A stretch of 64,000 bases of DNA from Methylomonas rhizoryzae (lineage in GTDB: Bacteria > Pseudomonadota > Gammaproteobacteria > Methylococcales > Methylomonadaceae). This document shows positions 8,411-17,226 of this stretch, in pieces. Each line of letters begins with the position of its first letter. The stretch's first letter is position 1. The translations under genes and the position numbers were made by a program. The notes below the pieces were generated by a model. That model had not been told where the DNA came from, did no database searches, and saw only the letters and a list, made by a program, of their open reading frames with translations. Location: positions 744,001-808,000 of the forward strand of contig NZ_CP043929.1 of the NCBI RefSeq assembly GCF_008632455.1. Direction: 5' to 3'.

Positions 8411-9490
8411 ATGTCTCAAAAAATTTTAGATGTAGTTAAACCGGGCGTCGTAACCGGGGACGATGTACAAAAAGTTTTTGCAGTTTGCAAAGCTAATAAC
8501 TTTGCGCTGCCGGCGGTTAACGTGATTAGCACCGACACCATTAACGCGGTATTGGAGGCGGCGGCAAAAGCCCGCTCGGCCGTAATTATCCAGTTTTCAA
8601 ACGGTGGGGCAGCATTTGTAGCGGGTAAGGGCTTGAAATTGGAAGGACAAGGTTGCTCCATTGCCGGTGCGATTTCAGGAGCTCACCATGTACATGCAAT
8701 GGCGGAACTCTACGGTGTGCCAGTTATTTTGCACACCGACCACGCAGCGAAAAAATTGTTGCCTTGGGTAGACGGTATGCTGGACGCCGGCGAAAAACAT
8801 TTTGCGGCTACCGGCAAACCTTTATTCAGTTCGCATATGCTGGATCTTTCGGAAGAGAGTCTGCAAGAAAATATCGAAATTTGTGCCAAGTATTTGGAAC
8901 GCATGAATAAAATGGGTATGACCCTGGAAATCGAACTGGGCTGTACCGGCGGCGAAGAAGATGGGGTGGATAACAGCGGCATGGATCATTCGGCGTTGTA
9001 TACCCAACCGGAAGATGTGGCCTATGCCTACGAGCATTTGAGCAAAATCAGTCCTAATTTCACGATTGCGGCTTCCTTCGGGAACGTACATGGCGTGTAT
9101 TCTCCCGGTAACGTCAAGCTGACTCCGAAAATTCTGGATAACTCGCAAAAGTATGTGTCCGAAAAATTCGGCTTGCCCGATAAGTCCTTAACTTTCGTGT
9201 TCCACGGTGGCTCAGGCTCGTCACCGGAAGAAATCAGAGAGTCAATTAGCTACGGTGTAGTGAAAATGAACATCGACACCGATACGCAATGGGCAAGTTG
9301 GGAAGGTGTGATGAATTACTACAAGAAAAACGAAGGCTATTTGCAAGGGCAAATCGGTAATCCGGAAGGTGCCGACAAGCCGAACAAAAAATACTATGAT
9401 CCGCGTGTATGGCAACGTGCCGGTCAAGTCGGTATGGCGACTAGGTTGGAGCAGGCTTTCCAAGATTTAAACGCTACAAATTCGCTTTAA
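8411..9490 (+). CDS. fba: Class II fructose-bisphosphate aldolase
   Basis: This zinc aldolase interconverts fructose 1,6-bisphosphate with dihydroxyacetone phosphate and glyceraldehyde 3-phosphate, the cleavage step that follows RuMP fixation. At 359 residues it equals E. coli FbaA. Zinc and active-site motifs are present: VILHTDHAAKK, EIELGCTGGEEDGVD, FGNVHGVY and FVFHGGSGSS, with KMNIDTDTQWA near the C-terminus. AGGAA precedes the ATG. It follows the tal terminator-like hairpins directly and has its own terminator. Confidence 0.97.
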   Translation: MSQKILDVVKPGVVTGDDVQKVFAVCKANNFALPAVNVISTDTINAVLEAAAKARSAVIIQFSNGGAAFVAGKGLKLEGQGCSIAGAISGAHHVHAMAELYGVPVILHTDHAAKKLLPWVDGMLDAGEKHFAATGKPLFSSHMLDLSEESLQENIEICAKYLERMNKMGMTLEIELGCTGGEEDGVDNSGMDHSALYTQPEDVAYAYEHLSKISPNFTIAASFGNVHGVYSPGNVKLTPKILDNSQKYVSEKFGLPDKSLTFVFHGGSGSSPEEIRESISYGVVKMNIDTDTQWASWEGVMNYYKKNEGYLQGQIGNPEGADKPNKKYYDPRVWQRAGQVGMATRLEQAFQDLNATNSL

Positions 9491-9503
9491 GCCTTCTTTT
9501 CCT

Positions 9504-9541
9504 GCGGCATTCGCAAGTAAATGTGAGTGCCGCTCCCCTTC
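9504..9541 (+). terminator. Terminator of fba
   Basis: GCGGCATTC (9504-9512) pairs with GAGTGCCGC (9525-9533), nine pairs with one G-U, followed by the T/C-rich TCCCCTTCTTT. It separates the RuMP genes from the flagellar block. Confidence 0.6.
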
Positions 9542-9567
9542 TTTGACGCGCCGAGTTTTTGACGCGC
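9542..9567. repeat. Tandem 10-bp direct repeats upstream of the flagellar block
   Basis: TTTGACGCGC occurs exactly at 9542-9551 and again at 9558-9567, a period of 16 bases. It lies 183 bases before fliL. Paired direct repeats of this kind can be regulator sites; no known consensus was recognised. The rest of the gap to 9749 holds no convincing promoter. Confidence 0.4.
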
Positions 9568-9749
9568 GTTAACCCTGACCCGGCGTTATTTCTGTTGGTG
9601 CGACAGATGACAATAGGCCGCTTGCTGCCTACACTTCCATAGCCGGCCGATTTCTAGTAAAAATTCACTAAAAGTAAGTCTAGACTAGGCGGGTAGTTGT
9701 CCGAATACAGTGGCTCAATTCGTGCTTAAACACATTCACAAGGTAAGTT

Positions 9750-10277
9750 ATGGCGGAAAAGACTTCTAAAGAAGGTGAAACCAAGTCTTCGAAAAAGTGG
9801 TTGATCATTATCGTGCTGATCATTTTGCTTTTAGGAGGTGGCGGTGCCGGTTATTACTTTCTGGTATTAAACAAAGCCGATGAGGTATCGAAGGAGCATA
9901 AAAGCGATCAACAGGAAAAGGCGGCAAAACCGGAAGAGGCTGAGCACCCGGTAGTTGAGCCGGACGTTTATTATGAAATGTCCAGTCCGTTACTTGTGAA
10001 TTATCCTGCCGGTTCAAGCGCGCGGATCATTAAAATATCGGTATCGATTCAGGCTAAAGGTGACGCCAGTGTAGAAGCCTTGAAAAAACATGAGCCTATG
10101 ATTAGGAATAATTTGTTGATGGCGATTAGTGCCATAGGCGCCGATAAGGCGAAAACCTTAGAAGGCAAAAAAGAGCTGCAAGCGTCGATGCTTAGCGAGG
10201 TTGGCAAGGTGCTTGAAAAGATGGCTGGCAAAAACAGCGTCAAAGACGTGTATTTCACCGAATTTGTGATGCAGTAA
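9750..10277 (+). CDS. fliL: Flagellar basal-body protein FliL
   Basis: FliL (175 residues here) is an inner-membrane protein near the stator-rotor interface that supports torque. Seen: a charged cytoplasmic start, one membrane helix (WLIIIVLIILLLGGGGAGYY, about residues 22-41), a charged linker, and the periplasmic domain with YYEMSSPLLVNY and the C-terminal VKDVYFTEFVMQ that is typical of FliL. It opens the flagellar run, and fliM begins at the base after its stop codon. Confidence 0.92.
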   Translation: MAEKTSKEGETKSSKKWLIIIVLIILLLGGGGAGYYFLVLNKADEVSKEHKSDQQEKAAKPEEAEHPVVEPDVYYEMSSPLLVNYPAGSSARIIKISVSIQAKGDASVEALKKHEPMIRNNLLMAISAIGADKAKTLEGKKELQASMLSEVGKVLEKMAGKNSVKDVYFTEFVMQ

Positions 10278-11258
10278 ATGTCTACCGCGGATTTACTTTC
10301 ACAAGACGAAATCGATGCGCTATTGCATGGCGTCGACGACGGCGATATCGATACCGGATTCGAAGATGAGGAACTCAGTAAGGCAATAAGGACTTACGAC
10401 TTTACCAGTCAGGAACGTATCGTGCGCGGCAGGATGCCGACGCTGGAAATGGTGAACGAGCGGTTTGCTCGTTATTTTCGAATTTCGTTATTCAATTTTT
10501 TACGTAGAGCCGCCGAAATCTCTGTTTCCGGGATTCAAGTACAAAAATTTTCGGAATTTATCCAAAGTTTGTTTGTTCCGACCAATTTGAACGTCATCAG
10601 AATGTCGCCGCTACGCGGCAGAGCGTTGATCGTCATGGAACCTCGATTGGTTTTTACCGCGGTGGACAACTTTTTCGGAGGCGGCGGCCAATTCTATAAC
10701 AAAGTAGAAGGAAGGGAATTTACTCCGACTGAGATGCGTATCATTCGATTGATCATCGACATGATATTCAAAGATTTGACCGAAGCATGGAAGCCGGTTA
10801 TGGATATGGATTTCGGATATATCAATTCGGAGGTCAATCCGCAATTCGCCAATATCGTCAGCCCGTCGGAAATTGTGGTGATTTCGACGATACACGTCGA
10901 ATTAGAGGGCGGCGGTGGCGATATCAACGTAGCCATGCCTTACACCATGATAGAGCCCATCCGGGAACTGCTTGATGCGGTGACGAGCGACAGGGGCGAG
11001 GTCGATGGTCGTTGGCAAGAGTCGTTGCGTGCTGAAGTAATGCGTAGCGAGGTGACGCTGAATAGCAATTTAATAGAAAAGGAAATGTTGATCAGCGAAA
11101 TTATCGAATTGAAGAAAGGTGATGTCATTCCCATAGAAATGCCCGAAACTGTGGTGTTGGAAGTGGAATGCGTCCCTATCTTCAGAGGAAAGCTTGGTTT
11201 GTCGGACGGCAATTATGCAGTTGAAATAATTGAGAAGATGTCGCTTGATAACCTGTAA
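10278..11258 (+). CDS. fliM: Flagellar motor switch protein FliM
   Basis: FliM (326 residues) forms the rotor C-ring and binds phosphorylated CheY. The N-terminal CheY-binding peptide LLSQDEIDALLHGV is intact, followed by the middle domain with TYDFTSQERIVRGRMPTLE and the C-terminal SpoA-like domain with KKGDVIPIEMPETVVLEV. The start is immediately after the fliL stop, giving tight coupling. Partners FliN and FliG complete the switch; fliG is not in the window. Confidence 0.97.
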   Translation: MSTADLLSQDEIDALLHGVDDGDIDTGFEDEELSKAIRTYDFTSQERIVRGRMPTLEMVNERFARYFRISLFNFLRRAAEISVSGIQVQKFSEFIQSLFVPTNLNVIRMSPLRGRALIVMEPRLVFTAVDNFFGGGGQFYNKVEGREFTPTEMRIIRLIIDMIFKDLTEAWKPVMDMDFGYINSEVNPQFANIVSPSEIVVISTIHVELEGGGGDINVAMPYTMIEPIRELLDAVTSDRGEVDGRWQESLRAEVMRSEVTLNSNLIEKEMLISEIIELKKGDVIPIEMPETVVLEVECVPIFRGKLGLSDGNYAVEIIEKMSLDNL

Positions 11259-11280
11259 CGAATAAGACGAGGCGAGTGAT

Positions 11281-11721
11281 ATGGGCGAAAACGATGAAAT
11301 GGGCGATGATTGGGCTGCTGCCATGAATGAACAAGCCCAGGCCGAAGCGGATTGGGGTGATGCTCTAAAAGAACAAAGTGCGGCAGGCAAGAATCCGGGT
11401 TACGAAGCGGCCGAGTTTCCGCATCTTAGCGAAACCAAGACTAAGCCGATAGGCGGCGACGAAGTTAGATTAGACGTGATTTTGGACGTGCCGGTAACCG
11501 TATCGTTGGAGATAGGGCGGACAAAAATCAACATTCGCAACCTTTTGCAATTGAATCAAGGTTCGGTAGTGGAGTTGGACCGCTTCGCCGGCGAACCTAT
11601 GGACGTGTTAGTGAATGGAACCTTGGTCGCACACGGCGAAGTCGTCGTCGTAAACGATAAATTCGGAATTCGGTTGACCGACATTATTAGTCCGTCCGAA
11701 CGCGTGAGAAAGTTAGGCTGA
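11281..11721 (+). CDS. fliN: Flagellar motor switch protein FliN
   Basis: FliN (146 residues) stacks under FliM in the C-ring and also binds the export apparatus through FliH. An acidic, low-complexity N-terminal extension (about 65 residues) precedes the conserved SpoA domain, which runs from LDVILDVPVTVSLEIGRTKI to FGIRLTDIISPSERV. Its stop codon overlaps the fliO start by one base (TGATG). Confidence 0.96.
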   Translation: MGENDEMGDDWAAAMNEQAQAEADWGDALKEQSAAGKNPGYEAAEFPHLSETKTKPIGGDEVRLDVILDVPVTVSLEIGRTKINIRNLLQLNQGSVVELDRFAGEPMDVLVNGTLVAHGEVVVVNDKFGIRLTDIISPSERVRKLG

Positions 11722-12164
11722 TGCCTATTCTAAGAGCGCTTGTCTGCATTGCGGTCACTCTGATCTATGTTGACGGTCATGCCGGCGTCGGTGGGGCGGA
11801 TGAGGCGCATCATTCCGTGTTGAGCTTGGCCACGGTCGGCCAATGGTTGGTGTCGTTATTGCTGGTGCTGGCTATCTTTGCCGGCTTGGTTTGGCTGTTA
11901 AGGCGTAGCGGAACTCTGACGCGTAGCGAAAAAGGGCAATTGTCCGTCATCGCCGGACTTTCAATCGGTATGCGGGAAAGACTGGTGTTAGTCCGGGTTG
12001 GGGACAAACAATTGCTATTGGGTGTTACGCCGGGGCGTATCGACAAGTTATTGGAATTGGACGGCGATGCTCGCTTGTTTGTGGGGGATCCAATCGCAGG
12101 AGCGGACGGCGAAACGTTCGCCGATAAATTGCAACGCTTAATTCAGGCCAAGAACCATGCGTAA
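11721..12164 (+). CDS. fliO: Flagellar export protein FliO
   Basis: FliO (147 residues) is a small bitopic protein that helps assemble the FliP ring of the flagellar type III export gate. Seen: a hydrophobic N-terminal segment that may act as a signal, a strong membrane helix ([20 protein letters not shown]), and a cytoplasmic domain with [20 protein letters not shown] and [13 protein letters not shown]. It overlaps both fliN and fliP, which matches the usual fliNOP order. Confidence 0.92.
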   Translation: MPILRALVCIAVTLIYVDGHAGVGGADEAHHSVLSLATVGQWLVSLLLVLAIFAGLVWLLRRSGTLTRSEKGQLSVIAGLSIGMRERLVLVRVGDKQLLLGVTPGRIDKLLELDGDARLFVGDPIAGADGETFADKLQRLIQAKNHA

Positions 12165-12909
12165 GCTTTATTGCTTGGGGGCATGCGTCGGATTATGGTT
12201 GTTAGGCTTGGCTGAGGTTCAAGCGGCGCCCCCGGGAATCGAGGCGATTACCGTGACTAGCAATGCGAAGGGCGGTGAAACCTACACGGTTACCATCCAG
12301 ATCTTGGCCATCATGACGATGCTGACCTTGCTGCCGGCATTGCTACTGACCATGACGTCTTTCACGCGCATCATGATAGTGCTTGGTTTGTTGCGTCAGG
12401 CGATAGGTACCCAGCAAGCGCCGAGCAATCAAGTATTGTTGGGCTTATCGTTGTTTTTGACCGCATTTATCATGATGCCGGTTCTGGACAAGGTCAACGA
12501 CACCGCGATTCAGCCCTATCTGGAAGAGAAAATCGATATTACAACGGCCATTGCTAATGCCTCCGAGCCCTTTAAGCAATTTATGCTCCGGCAAACCCGG
12601 GAAACGGATATCGACATGTTTGTCAGGATTTCCGGGCGGGAGAGCATCGATAAGCCGGAAGAGGTACCTTTTTCGATCTTGGTCCCGGCCTACGTGACCA
12701 GCGAGCTTAAAACCGGTTTTCAAATCGGTTTTTTAATTTTTTTGCCGTTCCTGGTGATAGACATGGTGGTTGCCAGCGTATTGATGTCTATGGGCATGAT
12801 GATGCTTTCGCCAATGATCGTATCGTTACCCTTTAAGTTGATGCTGTTCGTGTTGGCGGACGGTTGGTCGCTGGTGCTGGAAATGCTAGCGGCAAGTTTT
12901 TACGTTTAA
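12157..12909 (+). CDS. fliP: Flagellar export gate protein FliP
   Basis: FliP (250 residues) forms the main ring of the FliPQR export channel. It begins with a signal peptide (about 1-23), then [20 protein letters not shown], the conserved [20 protein letters not shown] and the C-terminal [20 protein letters not shown]. The start overlaps the end of fliO by eight bases, and fliQ follows 12 bases later. Confidence 0.97.
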   Translation: MRKLYCLGACVGLWLLGLAEVQAAPPGIEAITVTSNAKGGETYTVTIQILAIMTMLTLLPALLLTMTSFTRIMIVLGLLRQAIGTQQAPSNQVLLGLSLFLTAFIMMPVLDKVNDTAIQPYLEEKIDITTAIANASEPFKQFMLRQTRETDIDMFVRISGRESIDKPEEVPFSILVPAYVTSELKTGFQIGFLIFLPFLVIDMVVASVLMSMGMMMLSPMIVSLPFKLMLFVLADGWSLVLEMLAASFYV

Positions 12910-12921
12910 TCGGCTAAAACC

Positions 12922-13191
12922 ATGGTTCCGGAAACGATTTCGGTCATTGCCCAAGAAACGGTATGGATATCGGTGAAGTTAATGGGGCCGGTGTTGTTGT
13001 CTTCTCTAGCGGTGGGGCTACTCGTCTCCATGTTCCAGGCGGCTACGTCGATTCAGGAACAAACCCTAACCTTCATCCCGAAATTGGCCACCATCATTAT
13101 CGTGCTGATGATAGCCGGACCGGGCATGCTGCAAATGCTGATCGATTACTTTCAAGATTTGATGCGCGAAATACCGCATATCATAGGATGA
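12922..13191 (+). CDS. fliQ: Flagellar export gate protein FliQ
   Basis: FliQ has 89 residues and two membrane helices (VLLSSLAVGLLVSMFQA and LATIIIVLMIAGPGMLQML), the standard form for this export-gate subunit. The motif ATSIQEQTLTFIPK between the helices is diagnostic. Its stop codon overlaps the fliR ATG (ATGA). Confidence 0.97.
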   Translation: MVPETISVIAQETVWISVKLMGPVLLSSLAVGLLVSMFQAATSIQEQTLTFIPKLATIIIVLMIAGPGMLQMLIDYFQDLMREIPHIIG

Positions 13192-13964
13192 ACTTCAGCG
13201 AAGACCAGCTCATCGCTTACCTTGTCGCGTTTTTCTGGCCATTTTTACGCATCAGTTCGATGTTTTTGTCGATGCCCGTGATTAGCGTCAATACGGTGCC
13301 GGCAAAATTAAAAGTGTTTTTGAGCTTGTTGATTACCATGACCCTTTATCCGGTGTTACCCCAAATGCCGGACATTCCGCCGTTCAGCGCGGCCGGCTGG
13401 ATGGTGACCGTACAGCAATTGCTCATAGGTCTAGCGACCGGCTTTATTTTACAAATGGTGTTTTCCATCATGTTGTTTGCCGGACAGTCGATAGCCTACA
13501 GCATGGGATTAGGCTTTGCCTCGTTGGTCGATCCGACAACCGGCGTGCAAACGCCGGTGATCGCCCAATTGTTCATCATTGCTTCCAGTTTGACTTTTTT
13601 GGCGGTAGACGGGCATTTGCTGTTGATAGAAATGTTGGCGCAAAGCTTTTATACCTTGCCTGTTGCCGTTTCCGGTCTGCAAACGGACGATTTATGGCGC
13701 ATGATCAGTTGGAGTTCGCAAATTTTCGCCGGCGGTTTGCTGTTGGCACTGCCGGTCATCTCGACGTTGTTGTTCGTCAACATTTGTTTTGGGATTGCCT
13801 CTAAAGCGGCCCCGCAACTGCAATTGTTCGGGGTCGGCTTTCCTATCACGATATTGTTGGGTATGGCATTGGTTTGGATAGGTATCGTAGAGATGCTGGA
13901 CGCCTTTACCGACATGCTGCAGCAAGGCTTTAAATTGGTCGGCGAATTGTTGAGGCTGTCTTAG
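13188..13964 (+). CDS. fliR: Flagellar export gate protein FliR
   Basis: FliR (258 residues) is the third export-gate subunit, with six predicted membrane helices. The true start is MNFSEDQLIAYLVAFFWPF at 13188, inside a longer open frame that begins within fliQ. Conserved features include LIGLATGFILQMVF, GQSIAYSMGLGFASLVDP and the C-terminal PITILLGMALVWIGI. It overlaps fliQ by four bases, and flhB starts at the base after its stop. Confidence 0.96.
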   Translation: MNFSEDQLIAYLVAFFWPFLRISSMFLSMPVISVNTVPAKLKVFLSLLITMTLYPVLPQMPDIPPFSAAGWMVTVQQLLIGLATGFILQMVFSIMLFAGQSIAYSMGLGFASLVDPTTGVQTPVIAQLFIIASSLTFLAVDGHLLLIEMLAQSFYTLPVAVSGLQTDDLWRMISWSSQIFAGGLLLALPVISTLLFVNICFGIASKAAPQLQLFGVGFPITILLGMALVWIGIVEMLDAFTDMLQQGFKLVGELLRLS

Positions 13965-15089
13965 ATGGCGGACGATTCCGACGACAAAACCGAAGACCCT
14001 ACCGGTAAGCGAATCTCCGAATCGCGTAAGAAAGGCCAGGTTCCCCGTTCCAAGGAATTGAACACTTTTGTGACCTTGATGGTTAGTGCCGCCCTGTTTT
14101 TTTATACCGGCGGCTATATGACGCAAAACTTGTTGGAAATGCTAAGACGCCACCTTTATGTGCCGCGGGAGAGAATTTTCGACCCGGCCATATCCGTCGC
14201 TTATTTCAAGCAGGCATTCGAAACCGGATTCTCGATTGTGGCGCCGTTTATGCTTGTATTGCTGGTGGCCGATTTATTGACGCCATTGATGATGGGAGGC
14301 TGGAATTTTAGCTCGGAGGCGTTCGAACCCAAGTTTTCCAAATTAAATCCTTTACAGGGCATAAAAAAAATTTTCGGGATTCAAGGTGTCGTAGAGCTGG
14401 TCAAGGCCATACTCAAGGTCGTGTTAATCGGCTTCGTTGCATGGAATTTGTTTAAGTTAAACATTGACTATTTCATGAGCTTGAGCCAACAAAATTTAGA
14501 AGCCGCGCTAACCCAGGTGGGTAACAAAATCGTGTTTGCCGTGCTGATTTTGAGCGCGACCTTTCTGCTGTTAGTGATGCTGGACGTGCCTTATCAGTTA
14601 TGGAATCACCAGCGCCAGCTGAAGATGACCAAGCAAGAAGTCAAAGACGAAGCCAAAGACGCCGAAGGAAATCCGGAAATCAAAGGCAAGATTCGTCAAT
14701 TGCAGATGCAGGCAGCCCAGCGGCGAATGATGGAAGCTGTCCCGAAGGCGGATGTGGTGGTAACCAATCCGACTCATTTCGCCGTCGCATTGCAATACGA
14801 CCAGCACGGGCCCGGTGCTCCGGTGTTGGTCGCTAAAGGTACGGATTTGATTGCCGCGCAAATACGCAATATAGCCTTGGAGCACAAAGTGACCTTGGTG
14901 GCCGCGCCGCAACTGGCCAGAGCTTTGTATTATTCCACCGAGTTGAATCAGCAAATTCCGCGCGGCTTGTTTCTGGCAGTGGCTCAAGTGTTGGCCTACG
15001 TGTTTCAACTGCGGGCGGCCGCCAAACAGGGCTGGACTAAGCCGGCTCCGCCCAGCGACGTGCAAGTGCCCGACGAATTTAGAACCTAA
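13965..15089 (+). CDS. flhB: Flagellar export switch protein FlhB
   Basis: FlhB (374 residues) controls the switch of export substrate from rod/hook to filament. Seen: the N-terminal DKTEDPTGKRISESRKKGQVPRS[K] region, four membrane helices, the juxtamembrane WNHQRQLKMTKQEVKDEAKD, and the autocleavage site Asn-Pro-Thr-His in VVTNPTHFAVAL. The cytoplasmic domain is complete and ends in a Pro-rich tail. Confidence 0.97.
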   Translation: MADDSDDKTEDPTGKRISESRKKGQVPRSKELNTFVTLMVSAALFFYTGGYMTQNLLEMLRRHLYVPRERIFDPAISVAYFKQAFETGFSIVAPFMLVLLVADLLTPLMMGGWNFSSEAFEPKFSKLNPLQGIKKIFGIQGVVELVKAILKVVLIGFVAWNLFKLNIDYFMSLSQQNLEAALTQVGNKIVFAVLILSATFLLLVMLDVPYQLWNHQRQLKMTKQEVKDEAKDAEGNPEIKGKIRQLQMQAAQRRMMEAVPKADVVVTNPTHFAVALQYDQHGPGAPVLVAKGTDLIAAQIRNIALEHKVTLVAAPQLARALYYSTELNQQIPRGLFLAVAQVLAYVFQLRAAAKQGWTKPAPPSDVQVPDEFRT

Positions 15090-15101
15090 ACGCAAGCAGT
15101 C

Positions 15102-17207
15102 ATGGATTTCGCCAAATTATTTGCTACCGTCAAATCGCTGACCGGCATGGGCTTGGGGGCTCCGCTGGTTATCGTCATGCTTTTGGCGCTGTTGGTGCTG
15201 CCGTTGCCGGCATTTTTGCTGGATTTGTTCTTTACCTTCAATATTGCTTTTTCCCTCATCATCTTACTAGTAGTGATATACACCCTGAAACCGCTGGAAT
15301 TCGCTTCGTTTCCCAGCGTGATTTTGGTGGCAACCCTGCTGCGCTTGTCCTTGAACGTTGCTTCTACCCGGGTGGTATTGATCAAAGGACACGAAGGGGG
15401 CGATGCGGCCGGCAAGGTGATCGAAGCATTCGGGTCGTTCGTGATTGGCGGAAATTTCGCGGTAGGCGTGGTGGTATTCGCGATCTTGGTGATTATCAAC
15501 TTTGTGGTAGTGACCAAGGGGGCCGGCCGGGTGGCCGAAGTGAGTGCCCGTTTTACCTTGGACGCCATGCCCGGCAAGCAAATGGCGATAGACGCCGATT
15601 TAAACTCGGGTTTAATCAATCAAGACGAGGCGAGAGCGCGTAGGGAAGAAGTCGCAGCCGAAGCCGATTTTTACGGTTCCATGGACGGTGCCAGCAAATT
15701 CGTGCGCGGCGACGCCGTGGCCGGCATCATCATTTTGTTCGTCAACGTCATCGGCGGTTTGGCGATCGGCGTCGGCCAACACGACATGAGTTTTGCGGAT
15801 GCGGCAAACCGTTACGTATTGCTGACTATCGGTGACGGTTTGGTGGCGCAGATTCCCGCCTTGTTGTTATCGGTCGCGTCGGCGATGGTCGTCACGCGCG
15901 TCAGGGGAAGTAAGCAGGATTTAGGGCAGCAAGTATCGTCGCAATTGTTCGAAGATCCTAGGACCCTGATTGTTACCGCGGTGGTCATGGGTCTGCTCGG
16001 CATCATCCCCGGCATGCCTAATGTCGTGTTTATTTTGTTGGCCTCGGTGCTGGGTGGTGCGGCGTATTTGTTGGACAAGCGGCGCAAACGCGAAGAAGAA
16101 AAGGCGTTGGAAATGGAGCGGATGCTGATTCCGCAGCAGCAGTTGGCCAAAGCGGAAATCAAGGAATTGAGCTGGGACGATGTCATGCCGGTCGACACGA
16201 TAGGCTTGGAAGTCGGTTATCGCTTGATTCCCTTGGTGGACAGGAATCAGGGCGGGCAGTTGATGACCCGTATCAAAGGGGTTCGAAAAAAACTGTCGCA
16301 AGAATTGGGTTTTTTAATTCCGTCCGTGCATATTCGCGATAATCTGGATTTGTCGCCGACCGCTTACCGAATTTCGTTGATGGGGGTTACCGTAGGCGAG
16401 GCGGACATCATGCCGGAAAAGGAAATGGCCATCAATCCAGGACGAGTATTCGGCAATTTGCAGGGTGTGGCCTGTAAGGATCCGGCGTTCGGCTTGGATG
16501 CGGTATGGATTGAAGTCGCACAAAAAGATCATGCGCAAACCTTAGGTTATACCGTCGTCGATCCGGGCACCGTCGTGGCTACGCACTTGAGCCATATCTT
16601 GCAAAATAATGCGCACGAACTGTTCGGCTACGAGGAGGCTCAGCAATTACTGGATAACTTGGCGAAAGTAGCGCCGAAGTTGGTCGAGGATCTGGTCCCT
16701 AAGACCTTGCCGCTCGGTTTAATGGTCAAGGTCTTGCAGAATTTGCTGCAGGAGAGAGTGCCGATAAGAGACATTCGTTCCATCGCCGAAACTTTGGCGG
16801 AGTACGGGGTCAAGAGTCAAGATCCGGACGTGTTGACGTCCGCCGTGAGGTCGTCCTTAGGGCGGTCAATTGTCCATGAAATCAATGGAGTACAAGCGGA
16901 AATTCCGGTAATAACTTTAGAGCCGGGGCTGGAACAAATATTGCATAAGTCATTGCAGACGGCGGGCGAAGGCGGCGCCGGGCTGGAGCCCGGATTGGCC
17001 GAACAAATGCACCAATCTTTGGAAGAAAGTGCGCAACGGATGGAATTGGAAGGTCAAGCGGCAGTGCTGCTGGTTTCTTCGTTCATCCGGCCTTGGTTGG
17101 CTCGTTTCGTCCGTCATTCGATTCCAGGCTTGCACGTGTTGGCGTACAACGAGATCCCGCAAGATAGGCAAATTCGCGTGGTGTCTACGGTTGGACAGCG
17201 CGGTTAA
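15102..17207 (+). CDS. flhA: Flagellar export gate protein FlhA
   Basis: FlhA (701 residues, normal size) is the large ion-driven export-gate subunit. The N-terminal half holds eight membrane helices with FPSVILVATLLRLSLNVAST and the FHIPEP-family block around ARFTLDAMPGKQMAIDADLN. The C-terminal half is the cytoplasmic nonameric ring domain (from about residue 360) with PLGLMVKVLQNLLQERVPIR. It follows flhB by 12 bases and precedes flhF by 19. Confidence 0.97.
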   Translation: MDFAKLFATVKSLTGMGLGAPLVIVMLLALLVLPLPAFLLDLFFTFNIAFSLIILLVVIYTLKPLEFASFPSVILVATLLRLSLNVASTRVVLIKGHEGGDAAGKVIEAFGSFVIGGNFAVGVVVFAILVIINFVVVTKGAGRVAEVSARFTLDAMPGKQMAIDADLNSGLINQDEARARREEVAAEADFYGSMDGASKFVRGDAVAGIIILFVNVIGGLAIGVGQHDMSFADAANRYVLLTIGDGLVAQIPALLLSVASAMVVTRVRGSKQDLGQQVSSQLFEDPRTLIVTAVVMGLLGIIPGMPNVVFILLASVLGGAAYLLDKRRKREEEKALEMERMLIPQQQLAKAEIKELSWDDVMPVDTIGLEVGYRLIPLVDRNQGGQLMTRIKGVRKKLSQELGFLIPSVHIRDNLDLSPTAYRISLMGVTVGEADIMPEKEMAINPGRVFGNLQGVACKDPAFGLDAVWIEVAQKDHAQTLGYTVVDPGTVVATHLSHILQNNAHELFGYEEAQQLLDNLAKVAPKLVEDLVPKTLPLGLMVKVLQNLLQERVPIRDIRSIAETLAEYGVKSQDPDVLTSAVRSSLGRSIVHEINGVQAEIPVITLEPGLEQILHKSLQTAGEGGAGLEPGLAEQMHQSLEESAQRMELEGQAAVLLVSSFIRPWLARFVRHSIPGLHVLAYNEIPQDRQIRVVSTVGQRG

Positions 17208-17226
17208 CGATTAACGAGGTTAAGCG

